A stretch of DNA of 15,082 nt, from assembly GCA_003164655.1 (NCBI GenBank), contig PLTW01000082.1, positions 1 to 15,082 of the forward strand. The letters run 5' to 3'. How positions within the stretch are numbered: position 1 is the stretch's first letter; each line of letters opens with the position of its first letter. This document shows, in pieces, positions 6,670 through 13,256 of the stretch. The notes below the pieces were generated by a model. That model was not told where the DNA came from. It saw only the letters and a list, made by a program, of their open reading frames with translations, and did not search any database. The stretch comes from Actinomycetota bacterium (GTDB lineage Bacteria > Actinomycetota > Thermoleophilia > UBA2241). A program made the position numbers and the translations under genes.

Positions 6670-7650
6670 ATGACCGGGGGCACCGTGCCAGAAGATAGGG
6701 ACACGGTTTCGAGCGTGTCGCTCGAAACCGTGTCCCCTCTCGAGGCCCGCGCGCCGGCGCTGCCCGACGAACCGTCGGGCCGGTCGCGCCGGCCGCGCAT
6801 GAGCCGGCGCGGGGTGCTCACATGGGCGGGCGTGGTGCCGTTCCTGGCCTACGCGGCCTTCTTCCTGCTCATTCCGGTGGTCGTGCTGGTGTTCAAGACG
6901 TTCACCACCGCCAACGGAGGGTTCACCCTCGAGAACGTCCGAGCCCTTGCCTCGGGTCAGTACCGGGCCTCCTTCATCGCCAGCATCCAGGTCAGCATCA
7001 TCAGCGCCATCGGGGGCGGGCTGTTCGGGCTGTTCGTCGCCTACGCCGCCGTCCGCGGCCGCGGCCCGCGCTTCATCCAGCCCCTGCTCACCACGTTCTG
7101 CGGGGTGGCGTCGAACTTCGCCGGCATTCCGCTGGCCTTCGCCTTCATCGCCACGCTCGGCGCGAACGGCGTGGTGACCGTGCTGCTCGCCGACGTCGGT
7201 CTGCACATCTATTCGCACGGCTTCACGATCTTCAGCCTCGCCGGATTGTCGCTCACCTACATCTACTTCCAGCTGCCGCTGATGATCCTGGTCATCGCGC
7301 CCTCGCTCGAGGGACTGCGCGTCGAGTGGCGCGAAGCCGCCGAGAACCTCGGCGCGACCCAGTCGCAGTACTGGTGGCGCATCGGCTTGCCGGTGCTGCT
7401 TCCCAGCCTGGCGGGCGCCATGGTCCTGCTCTTCGGCAACGCCTTCAGCGCCTACGCCACGCCCTACGCGCTGTCCGGCGGCGGCATCAACCTCGTGCCG
7501 ATCCAGATCGGCCAGGTGCTGTCTGGCGACGTCGTGATCACCAACCCGCGGCTCGGCGACTCGCTGGCGTTCGGCATGATCTGCATCGTCGGCGTGACCG
7601 TCCTCGCCTACGCGCTGTTGCAACGCAGGGCGGCAAGATGGCTTCGGTAG
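6670..7650 (+). CDS. ABC importer permease 1 (PotB-like)
   Basis: This is an inner-membrane permease of the binding-protein-dependent type with about six membrane helices; the first is VVPFLAYAAFFLLIPVVVLV. The cytoplasmic EAA loop, which docks to the ATPase, is clear near residues 220-250 (EWREAAENLG, then GLPVLLPSLAGA). The start is uncertain. The frame is open from GTG 6664 and ATG 6670, GTG 6685 follows GGGGG, and ATG 6799 gives a 283-residue protein (MSRRGVLTWAGV) of usual length, close to the 280 residues of permease 2. The codons between 6698 and 6736 are a perfect palindrome, so the first 40 or so residues may not be real protein. The gene lies 46 bases after the binding-protein stop and overlaps permease 2 by 13 bases. 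Confidence 0.9.
   Translation: MTGGTVPEDRDTVSSVSLETVSPLEARAPALPDEPSGRSRRPRMSRRGVLTWAGVVPFLAYAAFFLLIPVVVLVFKTFTTANGGFTLENVRALASGQYRASFIASIQVSIISAIGGGLFGLFVAYAAVRGRGPRFIQPLLTTFCGVASNFAGIPLAFAFIATLGANGVVTVLLADVGLHIYSHGFTIFSLAGLSLTYIYFQLPLMILVIAPSLEGLRVEWREAAENLGATQSQYWWRIGLPVLLPSLAGAMVLLFGNAFSAYATPYALSGGGINLVPIQIGQVLSGDVVITNPRLGDSLAFGMICIVGVTVLAYALLQRRAARWLR
6679..6736. repeat. REP-like palindromic element at the 5' end of permease 1
   Basis: A perfect 16-bp inverted repeat (GGGACACGGTTTCGAG at 6698-6713, its complement at 6721-6736) surrounds the 7-base loop CGTGTCG. Just upstream is a smaller perfect palindrome, GGCAC-C-GTGCC (6679-6689). Sequence of this style is seen in dispersed REP-like repeats of many bacterial genomes, but whether other copies exist here is not visible. 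In an mRNA it would fold very stably between the binding-protein and permease genes. Such elements often stabilise upstream mRNA or lower expression of downstream genes. Confidence 0.7.
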
Positions 7651-8480
7651 CGGCACCGGCCGAAAAGAAGGCCCGGCGCGCGCCGCGCGAACACCGCCGG
7701 CCGTCGTTCTGGACGATCTTCTGGCTGATCATGGCCGCCCTTTACTTTCTGATACCGCTCTATTCGACCCTGCAGTTCAGCCTCGAGACCGGCCAGCACA
7801 GCTACGGTTTCAAGTGGTACGGGCAGACCTTTGCCGACCCCATGTTCCGCACGAGCTTCCTCTTCTCGCTGCGCCTGGCGGTCGAGACCGTCATCATCGG
7901 TCTCGTCCTGATGGTGCCGACCGTCTACTGGGTGCACCTGCGTCTGCCCCAGCTGCGACCGCTCATGGACGTGGTCTCGATCCTGCCGTTCGTGGTGCCG
8001 CCGGTCGCGCTCGTGGTGGGTCTGTCGGGTGTCTTCAACGTGCTGCCCTGGATGCTGAGCAACTCGCAGATCCTGGCCTTCATCTACGTTATCCTGGCCC
8101 TGCCGTTCACCTACCGCTCGCTCGACGCCGGCATGCGCGCCATCAACGTCAAGACGCTGACCGAGGCGGCGCAGAGCGTCGGCGCGCCGGGCTGGAAGAC
8201 CCTGCTGTTCGTGATCCTGCCCAACATTCGCACGGCCATGCTCTCCGGCGCGTTTCTGACGCTGGCGATCGTCATGGGCGAGTACACGATCTCCAGCCTG
8301 TTGCTGTTCAACACCTTCGCGGTCTACATGTACTATATTGGTAATACAGAGGCACAACCGGCCGCCGCTCTGGCCATCATCAGCTTCACCCTCACCTGGG
8401 GAGCGATGATGGGGCTGTTCCTGCTGTCCCGGCGCCGTGGCCGGGGGAGCAGTCCAGGCGTGACGGCGGTCAGCCGGTGA
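7638..8480 (+). CDS. ABC importer permease 2 (PotC-like)
   Basis: This second permease subunit has 280 residues. After a basic cytoplasmic tail (KKARRAPREHRRPS) the first helix is FWTIFWLIMAALYFLIPLY, and about six helices can be read. The EAA loop lies near residues 171-200 (VKTLTEAAQSVGAPG, then ILPNIRTAM) and matches the type found in PotC, PhnV and relatives. The ATG at 7638 overlaps the end of permease 1 by 13 bases, which suggests translational coupling. The ATPase gene starts 12 bases after the TGA stop. It should form a heterodimeric channel with permease 1. The substrate is as uncertain as for the binding protein. Confidence 0.92.
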   Translation: MASVAAPAEKKARRAPREHRRPSFWTIFWLIMAALYFLIPLYSTLQFSLETGQHSYGFKWYGQTFADPMFRTSFLFSLRLAVETVIIGLVLMVPTVYWVHLRLPQLRPLMDVVSILPFVVPPVALVVGLSGVFNVLPWMLSNSQILAFIYVILALPFTYRSLDAGMRAINVKTLTEAAQSVGAPGWKTLLFVILPNIRTAMLSGAFLTLAIVMGEYTISSLLLFNTFAVYMYYIGNTEAQPAAALAIISFTLTWGAMMGLFLLSRRRGRGSSPGVTAVSR

Positions 8481-8492
8481 GGAGCGAGCGCG

Positions 8493-9560
8493 ATGGCCAG
8501 GCTTGATCTACATGGCATCCACAAGGAGTTCGGCGAGGTGACGGCGCTGGCCGAACTCTCGCTCGAGGTCGAGTCCGGCGAGCTGGTCTCGTTGCTCGGG
8601 CCCAGCGGCTGTGGCAAGACCACGGCGCTGCGTATCGTCGCCGGGTTCGAACAGCCGACCCGTGGCGAGCTGCTGGTCGACGGCAGCGACGTCATTCCGG
8701 TGCCGGCCAGCAAGCGCAACATGGGCATGGTGTTCCAGGCCTACAGCCTGTTCCCCAACATGACGGCCCGCCAGAACGTCGAGTTCGGGCTGCGCATGCG
8801 CAAGGTCGCGCGCGACAAGTGCCGCGCCCGTGCCGCGGAGCTGCTCGAGCTCGTCGGCCTGGCGGCGCGCGTCGACAACTACCCGCACGAGCTCTCGGGC
8901 GGTCAGCAGCAGCGCGTGGCGCTGGCCCGCGCGCTGGCTATCGAGCCCGCCATCCTGCTGCTCGACGAGCCGCTGTCGGCGCTCGACGCCAAGGTGCGCG
9001 TCGACCTGCGCCAGCAGATCAGGCACGTCCAGCAGCGGCTGGGCATCACCACGCTCTACGTCACCCACGACCAGGAAGAGGCGTTGTCGATCTCCGACCG
9101 GATCGCCGTCATGTCAGACGGCAACCTCGAGCAGGTCGGCGCGCCGGCCGAAATCTACCGCAGCCCGCACACCGAGTTCGTCGCCAACTTCGTGGGCCTC
9201 ATGAACGGCTTCGACGGCCGGGTGCAGGCAGCCGACATGGTGACGATCGGCTCGTCCGAGCGGCCGATCGGCGTGCACGAGGGTCACGGCTGCACCGCGG
9301 GCGGCAGGGTGCTTGTCCTCATCCGGCCCGAATCCGTGCAGCTCGAGGAGCTTGTCGACGGCGCCGCAGTACCCGACGGCGCCTTCGAGGGCAAGGTGCT
9401 CATGCACACGTTCCTGGGCTCGGTCACGCGCATGAACCTGTCGTCGGACGTCGGCGATCTGGTGGCCGACGTGCCCAGCCTCCGGGCGCTGACCATGCCG
9501 CCCGACACCCGCGTCGGTGTGCGCGTCGACCCTGCCGGGGTCAAGCTGCTGGCGCGCTGA
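8493..9560 (+). CDS. ABC importer ATPase with TOBE domain (PotA-like)
   Basis: This 355-residue cytoplasmic ATPase powers the importer encoded just upstream. The ATG at 8493 follows GGTGAGGAG. All nucleotide-binding motifs are intact: Walker A GPSGCGKTT (36-44), Q-loop Gln82 in VFQAYSLFPNM, signature LSGGQQQR (134-141), Walker B ILLLDEP (154-160), D-loop SALD (162-165) and switch His192 in YVTHDQEEA. The C-terminal 100 or so residues (about 245-352) contain the beta-rich TOBE_2-type region seen in PotA, FbpC and PhnT, often a regulatory or substrate-sensing part. The gene ends the operon and is convergent with the phosphoesterase gene. The name potA is not assigned because the substrate is not known. 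Confidence 0.94.
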   Translation: MARLDLHGIHKEFGEVTALAELSLEVESGELVSLLGPSGCGKTTALRIVAGFEQPTRGELLVDGSDVIPVPASKRNMGMVFQAYSLFPNMTARQNVEFGLRMRKVARDKCRARAAELLELVGLAARVDNYPHELSGGQQQRVALARALAIEPAILLLDEPLSALDAKVRVDLRQQIRHVQQRLGITTLYVTHDQEEALSISDRIAVMSDGNLEQVGAPAEIYRSPHTEFVANFVGLMNGFDGRVQAADMVTIGSSERPIGVHEGHGCTAGGRVLVLIRPESVQLEELVDGAAVPDGAFEGKVLMHTFLGSVTRMNLSSDVGDLVADVPSLRALTMPPDTRVGVRVDPAGVKLLAR

Positions 9561-9570
9561 CCGGCGAGCG

Positions 9571-9587
9571 GCCGGCGCGACGCCGGC
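9571..9587. terminator. Weak hairpin between convergent ATPase and phosphoesterase genes
   Basis: GCCGGCG (9571-9577) and CGCCGGC (9581-9587) form a 7-bp stem with a CGA loop, 10 bases after the ATPase stop. There is no T-tract. Position between convergent genes is the main support; short GC palindromes are common by chance at this base composition. Confidence 0.3.
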
Positions 9588-9647
9588 GCCGCCCGCGCAC
9601 CGCCCGCGACCTGCGCAAGCCCGCGGCTCGAGCTGCCTGAACGCTCC

Positions 9648-11096
9648 TTAGACGCGCAGCTTGCTGAGCTTGCCCTCGAGGATCGCCGACATGTGCTCGC
9701 GGCGGTCCCGCACAACGCCGGCCGCCGTCGTCGAAAACGAGCTCCACGGGGCCTCGCTGGGGCGAATGAGCGAGCGGATGTGCTCGGCGAATGCCTCGCC
9801 GCCGGGCCCGGGCGCGACCGTGTCGACCGTTATGCGCCAGTCGTCGGGTTCGGTGATCTGCTGGTACAGGCGCACGAGGGCCACATCGAGCTCCTCGTTG
9901 ATCAGGGCGACCGCGCCGCCCATCAAAGGCTGGGGCACGGTGTGGTCGACCACCCAGCCTCCCGTGTTGAAGACGCGCACACCGCCGCCCGGCCAGTGGT
10001 CGTCGGGCCACCACTCGCGGAACGGCTTGTGGGTGTGCCCGATGATCAGGCTGGTATCGGCCGGCAGCGGAGCCCCGTCCTGGGCAAGGCGCGAGCGCAG
10101 CGAGCCGAGGTAGGTGGACAGTCCGGTCCGCGTGTCGGCGGTCAGCAGCTGGGTCGTGATACCGCGCTCACGCGCCGTCGCGATGTGCTCGACGATCGCC
10201 CCGACCCCGCGGCGGATGCCCCAGCGCTCGGCGGCACCGACCAGGCGGCCGCTGCGGGCCGTGACGTTATGGGCCACGACGTCGACCAGGACGTCGAGAT
10301 CGTGCGGGTCCTGAGAGACGTCGTAGATGCCCGCCGCGAGCGCGCCGGGCGCGCCCGAGCGCGTCATCGACGAAAAGAAGAAGTCGAGCCATGGCCAGTT
10401 CTCTTCTTCCATGGTCGCCACGTCGGCCGGTTCGGGGATCTGCGGCGCGAGCATGCGCAGGAACCCCGACATCACTTTGCTGGCCGACTCGACGTACTGG
10501 CCGTGCGTGACCAGCACCGCCCGGGCGCCGTCGGGCGAGCTCAGCAGGAGGTCGGGGTAGAGCACGCGCATGCGCATGTCGGCCAGGTGCGCCCAGCGGC
10601 GCATCATCCCCGACAGCAGGGCGGACTCGAAACGCGGCTCGGCCTCGAGGCGCAGCGGGCTGATGCGTCGCGACGTGGTGAAGCCCTCGGGAACCTCACC
10701 GTGCATGAGATCGAAGAGATTGTCTTCGAGCCAGCGCTCGCGCGTGTACTCCCAGATCAGGTGGTCGTGGTTGCCGGGCAGCAGGACGATCTCGTCGTCG
10801 ATCAGCGGGCGATCGGCCGACAGCAGCGCCATGACGAACTGGCCGAAGACGGCGACGGCCCGAGCGGGTTCGGACAGGGCGAGGTCGACGAGGTCGCCGT
10901 GAGCGATCAGGGTCGGTCGGGTGTCGCCGGCGTTGCCGGCCACCAGGGCGCGCAGGCAGTCGACCAGGAGCACCATGACGGGGCTGGGTCGGCTCGTGTC
11001 GACGCGCCCCGTGTCCTCGATGGTAGCGGTGAGGATGCTGTTGTCGGCGCCGAGATGGACGTCGGAGACAGCGATGTAGCGGATGTCGTTGGTCAC
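9648..11096 (-). CDS. Calcineurin-like metallophosphoesterase, large form
   Basis: This cytoplasmic metal-dependent phosphoesterase has 482 residues and is read from a GTG start at 11096. The usual metal-ligand blocks are all present in order: DVHLG (Asp12, His14), HGDLVD (Asp68), LLPGNHDH (Asn109, His110), VTHGQY (His198) and IGHTHKP (His354, His356). It is much longer than a minimal domain of 200-270 residues. About 155 residues separate the THGQ and GHTH blocks, including WPWLDFFFSSM, and about 110 residues follow the last ligand to the C-terminus. These insertions may form a lid or a partner-binding surface. The substrate is unknown; candidates are phosphodiesters, nucleotides or phospholipid-like molecules. 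The gene starts 15 bases after the stop of the beta-lactamase-fold gene, so the two are probably co-transcribed. The TAA stop faces the convergent ABC importer. Confidence 0.88.
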   Translation of the reverse strand: MTNDIRYIAVSDVHLGADNSILTATIEDTGRVDTSRPSPVMVLLVDCLRALVAGNAGDTRPTLIAHGDLVDLALSEPARAVAVFGQFVMALLSADRPLIDDEIVLLPGNHDHLIWEYTRERWLEDNLFDLMHGEVPEGFTTSRRISPLRLEAEPRFESALLSGMMRRWAHLADMRMRVLYPDLLLSSPDGARAVLVTHGQYVESASKVMSGFLRMLAPQIPEPADVATMEEENWPWLDFFFSSMTRSGAPGALAAGIYDVSQDPHDLDVLVDVVAHNVTARSGRLVGAAERWGIRRGVGAIVEHIATARERGITTQLLTADTRTGLSTYLGSLRSRLAQDGAPLPADTSLIIGHTHKPFREWWPDDHWPGGGVRVFNTGGWVVDHTVPQPLMGGAVALINEELDVALVRLYQQITEPDDWRITVDTVAPGPGGEAFAEHIRSLIRPSEAPWSSFSTTAAGVVRDRREHMSAILEGKLSKLRV

Positions 11097-11111
11097 CGCC
11101 GGCGCCCTTGC

Positions 11112-11855
11112 TCAGGCGGCGCCGGGCCCCGGAGTCTGCGCCGCCGCCGTCTCGAAGCGCCGCACGAGCTCGCGGAAGGCCTCGCTGGCCTTGCCGCGCA
11201 GCGCCCGACCATGGGCGAAACAGGCGACCTCGAACTGGAGGGCCGCCAGCGACCGCAGGCTGCGCCAGGCTCCGGCTACGTCTTCGTTCAAGGGGCTCAG
11301 GCCCGTGCGCAGCATGTTCGAGGCGGCGTCGCCCACGAACAGTACGCCGCCCTCGCGCGGCAGCAACAAGGCCAGGTGGCCGGCGGTGTGACCCGGCGTG
11401 TGTACGGCGCGCAGGCCGTCGAAGGGCAGCACCTCGCCGTCGCTCACCTCATGGGCCACGGCGACCGGCTCGCCCCGCGACGCCGGCAGCAGGTTCATGG
11501 CCCGCGTGATGGCGCGGCTGGCGCGATCGCGCCCGGGGCCGAAGGGTCGCCCGTAGAGGCCGTCCCTGACGAGGGCGGCGTCGGCCGGGTGCATCCACAC
11601 TTCGGCGCCGGTGCGGCGCTTCATCTCGGCCAGGCCGCCCACGTGGTCGCGGTGTGTGTGGGTGACGACGATGGCGATCACGTCCTGCGGCAGCCTGCCC
11701 AGCGAGTAGATGGCCTCGGTGATATGCGCCGGGCTGCCCTTCAGGCCGGCGTCGACGAGCACGAGACCGTCGCCGGCGTCGATCAGAAACACATTCACAC
11801 CTCTCAGGCCCACCTGGTAGACGCCGCGCGCGACCTCTTTGGCCTTGGCCGTCAT
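11112..11855 (-). CDS. Metallo-beta-lactamase-fold hydrolase
   Basis: This 247-residue cytoplasmic dinuclear metal hydrolase is of the glyoxalase-II/MBL type. The ATG at 11855 has AGGAGG seven bases upstream and overlaps the transaldolase stop (ATGA), which implies translational coupling. Metal-binding residues are complete: THTHRDH (His66, His68, Asp70, His71), HTPGHTAGH (His156), FVGDA (Asp176) and a final His in CFAHGR (His215). The N-terminal VYQVGLRGVNVFLIDAGDGLVLVDAG is the standard first half of the fold. Family members hydrolyse thioesters, lactones, phosphodiesters or other bonds; the exact reaction here cannot be given. Lying between a sugar-phosphate aldolase and a phosphoesterase, it may take part in clearing a reactive or phosphorylated metabolite, but this is inference. 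Confidence 0.9.
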   Translation of the reverse strand: MTAKAKEVARGVYQVGLRGVNVFLIDAGDGLVLVDAGLKGSPAHITEAIYSLGRLPQDVIAIVVTHTHRDHVGGLAEMKRRTGAEVWMHPADAALVRDGLYGRPFGPGRDRASRAITRAMNLLPASRGEPVAVAHEVSDGEVLPFDGLRAVHTPGHTAGHLALLLPREGGVLFVGDAASNMLRTGLSPLNEDVAGAWRSLRSLAALQFEVACFAHGRALRGKASEAFRELVRRFETAAAQTPGPGAA

Positions 11856-12505
11856 GCCTGAGCCTCCTGTGACCCCGCCTGGGCGAATTCCCGCACGGCG
11901 GACTCGGTCAGCGGGTGCGCCGCGAGGCCGCGCAGGACGTCGAGCGGCGCCGTGATGTCGTGGGCGCCGTGGAGGATCGAGTCGACCACCTGGGGGCCGC
12001 TCTTGAGGCTCGCGGCCAGAATGCGCGTGCTGCTCTGCAGGGCCGCGAGGATGGCCGCCAGCGCGTCGACGACCACCAGGCCGCCGACCGACAGTCTGGC
12101 CGCCCTGTCGACGTAGGGGATCACCCAGACGCAGCCGACCTCGTGGGCGAGCAGCGCCTGGGCGGGCGAGTACACCGCGGTCAGGGCGCAGCGCACTCCG
12201 TCGCCGGCCAGAATGGTCGCCACGCGGACGGCGTCGAGCGTGGCCGGCAGCTTGATCACCACGCGCTCCGGCGCGAGAGACCAGGCGGCGCGGGCCTCGT
12301 CGGTCGTCTCCGAGACGGAGCTGCTGGTGGGCTGGTAGCACAACGGACCGTGGGGAAAGACGGTGAGCAGGCTCTCGAGGTGGGGCAGAGGCTGCGTCGT
12401 CGCGCGCGCCATGAGGGTGGGGTTCGTCGTGATGCCCGAGACGAAGCCGAGCTCGGCCGCGGCCGCGGCGTCGGCGACAGATGCTGAGTCAAGCAAGACC
12501 GCCAT
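11852..12505 (-). CDS. Transaldolase/fructose-6-phosphate aldolase family protein
   Basis: This small class I aldolase has 217 residues and starts at the ATG at 12505 (MAVLLDSASV), with AGGAGG and AAGG upstream. The frame extends further upstream without a better start. The length matches the short FSA/MipB transaldolases. Residues align without gaps to E. coli FSA numbering as I recall it: Asp6 (LLDSAS), Schiff-base Lys85 (VVIKLP), Thr109 (CALTAVYSPAQ), Tyr131 (VIPYVDR) and Ser166 (ILAASLKS). Tyr at 131, where true transaldolases have Phe, favours direct aldol cleavage or formation (for example fructose 6-phosphate, dihydroxyacetone or glyceraldehyde 3-phosphate) over dihydroxyacetone transfer. 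It acts in the cytoplasm. It is the first enzyme gene after the TetR gene and overlaps the beta-lactamase-fold gene by four bases. Confidence 0.9.
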   Translation of the reverse strand: MAVLLDSASVADAAAAAELGFVSGITTNPTLMARATTQPLPHLESLLTVFPHGPLCYQPTSSSVSETTDEARAAWSLAPERVVIKLPATLDAVRVATILAGDGVRCALTAVYSPAQALLAHEVGCVWVIPYVDRAARLSVGGLVVVDALAAILAALQSSTRILAASLKSGPQVVDSILHGAHDITAPLDVLRGLAAHPLTESAVREFAQAGSQEAQA

Positions 12506-12583
12506 GGTGCCTTTCAGCCTCCTCGTGAAGTTACTCGCGCACGGTCCGGGTGGCCCGAACATGGGCCCGGTCGCCCGGGCGCG

Positions 12584-12604
12584 GGGCAGGTTGTCGAACT
12601 GCCC
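12584..12604 (-). terminator. Weak hairpin directly after the TetR gene
   Basis: GGGCAG (12584-12589) and CTGCCC (12599-12604) form a 6-bp stem with a 9-base loop, touching the TetR stop codon (12605-12607, minus strand). A second 6-bp dyad, GCCCGG/CCGGGC, is at 12565-12580. Either might attenuate read-through into the aldolase gene 99 bases away. There is no T-tract, so termination is doubtful. Confidence 0.25.
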
Positions 12605-13174
12605 TCAGTCTACCCGCAACACGTCGTTGATGGCGTCGATCACAATGGGTCGCAGTTCATCGGCCGGCACGTTCAGAAACGCCCTGCCGGCCGCAAAGCC
12701 CAGGACTCCCATCACCAGACCGACGGCGCCGGCCATGCGCACGCGGTCGGCAAGCGGCGTCGTTTCGTCGCCGAGCACCGCGTCCAGGCGGCCGTGCATG
12801 AGCTCGTGGACGTCGGCGATGTCGGACTCTGCCATCATGCGGTCGCCCACGGCGCGCACTACGCTCTGGTTGTTCTCGAACAGCTCGAACAGGCGGCGCT
12901 GAGGGATCACCGACTCGACGAGTCTGGCCAGGCCCGCGCTCCACTCTTCGAGGGTCGGGTGTTCCGTGACCAGCGACATGGCCTGCTGCTGCAGCTCGAA
13001 CGCCGGCTGCATGAGCGTGCGGAAGATCGCTTCTTTGCTGGCGAAGTGGTAGTACAGCGCGGCCTTGGTGACGCCCACGCGTTCGGCGATCTCGCGCAGC
13101 GACGTCTTGTCGAAGCCCTGCTCTATGAACAGGTCGAGAGCGACCTGGAGGATCCGATCGCGAGTGTCGTTCAT
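12605..13174 (-). CDS. TetR/AcrR family transcriptional regulator
   Basis: This 189-residue DNA-binding repressor starts at the ATG at 13174 (MNDTRDRILQVALDLF); AGGGTGGG lies upstream, and a further 12 codons upstream are unlikely. The N-terminal helix-turn-helix is textbook: LFIEQGFDKTSLREIAERVGVTKAALYYHFASKEAIFRTLM (two segments, about 15-56). The rest is a helical ligand-binding and dimerisation domain ending NVPADELRPIVIDAINDVLRVD. It is divergent from a DrrA/DrrB-type drug exporter. The 82-base gap has two related palindromes over both promoters, so it most likely represses the exporter and itself until a substrate of the pump binds. Downstream on the same strand, after 99 bases, come aldolase, hydrolase and phosphoesterase genes that may share its transcript. 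Confidence 0.94.
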   Translation of the reverse strand: MNDTRDRILQVALDLFIEQGFDKTSLREIAERVGVTKAALYYHFASKEAIFRTLMQPAFELQQQAMSLVTEHPTLEEWSAGLARLVESVIPQRRLFELFENNQSVVRAVGDRMMAESDIADVHELMHGRLDAVLGDETTPLADRVRMAGAVGLVMGVLGFAAGRAFLNVPADELRPIVIDAINDVLRVD

Positions 13175-13188
13175 CTTGCCCACCCTAC

Positions 13189-13217
13189 TTGACAACAGGT
13201 AGAATCTCACTTACCGT
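13189..13217 (+). promoter_or_regulatory. Sigma-70-like promoter for the DrrA-type exporter operon
   Basis: TTGACA (13189-13194, a perfect -35) is followed after 17 bases by TACCGT (13212-13217), which keeps the TA...T core of a -10. Predicted initiation is near 13224, giving a leader of about 33 bases before the ATG at 13257. The -10 lies inside the palindrome at 13209-13226, so a repressor bound there would block it. Confidence 0.55.
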
Positions 13218-13229
13218 ACGGTTAGTCAA
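13201..13229 (-). promoter_or_regulatory. Opposing promoter for the TetR gene
   Basis: On the minus strand TTGACT (13229 to 13224) is followed after 17 bases by GATTCT (13206 to 13201). It faces and overlaps the exporter promoter. The proposed start near 13194 leaves a leader of about 20 bases to the ATG at 13174. Its spacer and the end of its -35 box are covered by the same palindrome. Confidence 0.45.
13209..13226. promoter_or_regulatory. Primary TetR operator candidate
   Basis: ACTTACCGTACGGTTAGT is an 18-bp near-perfect palindrome with half-site ACTNACCG and a two-base centre; only one position pair per half mismatches. Further arms GTAGAAT (13199-13205) and ATTCTAC (13229-13235) surround it almost concentrically. 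Size and position over both promoters fit a TetR-family operator. Confidence 0.65.
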
Positions 13230-13233
13230 TTCT

Positions 13234-13251
13234 ACTGACCGACCGGTAGGG
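13234..13251. promoter_or_regulatory. Second, weaker TetR operator candidate
   Basis: ACTGACCGACCGGTAGGG repeats the half-site of the primary operator (ACTNACCG left, CGGTNNGN right), starting 25 bases downstream of it. It overlaps the exporter leader and the GGGGAG ribosome site region before 13257. The right half is degenerate, so binding may be weaker or cooperative. Confidence 0.45.
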
Positions 13252-13256
13252 GAGCG

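Noticed and set aside
9693..11861. Very long plus-strand open frame (over 700 codons) opposite the phosphoesterase and hydrolase genes
   Set aside because: It is antisense to two genes with complete catalytic motifs, its composition is Arg/Gly/Val/His/Asp-rich without motifs, and such shadows are expected in very GC-rich DNA.
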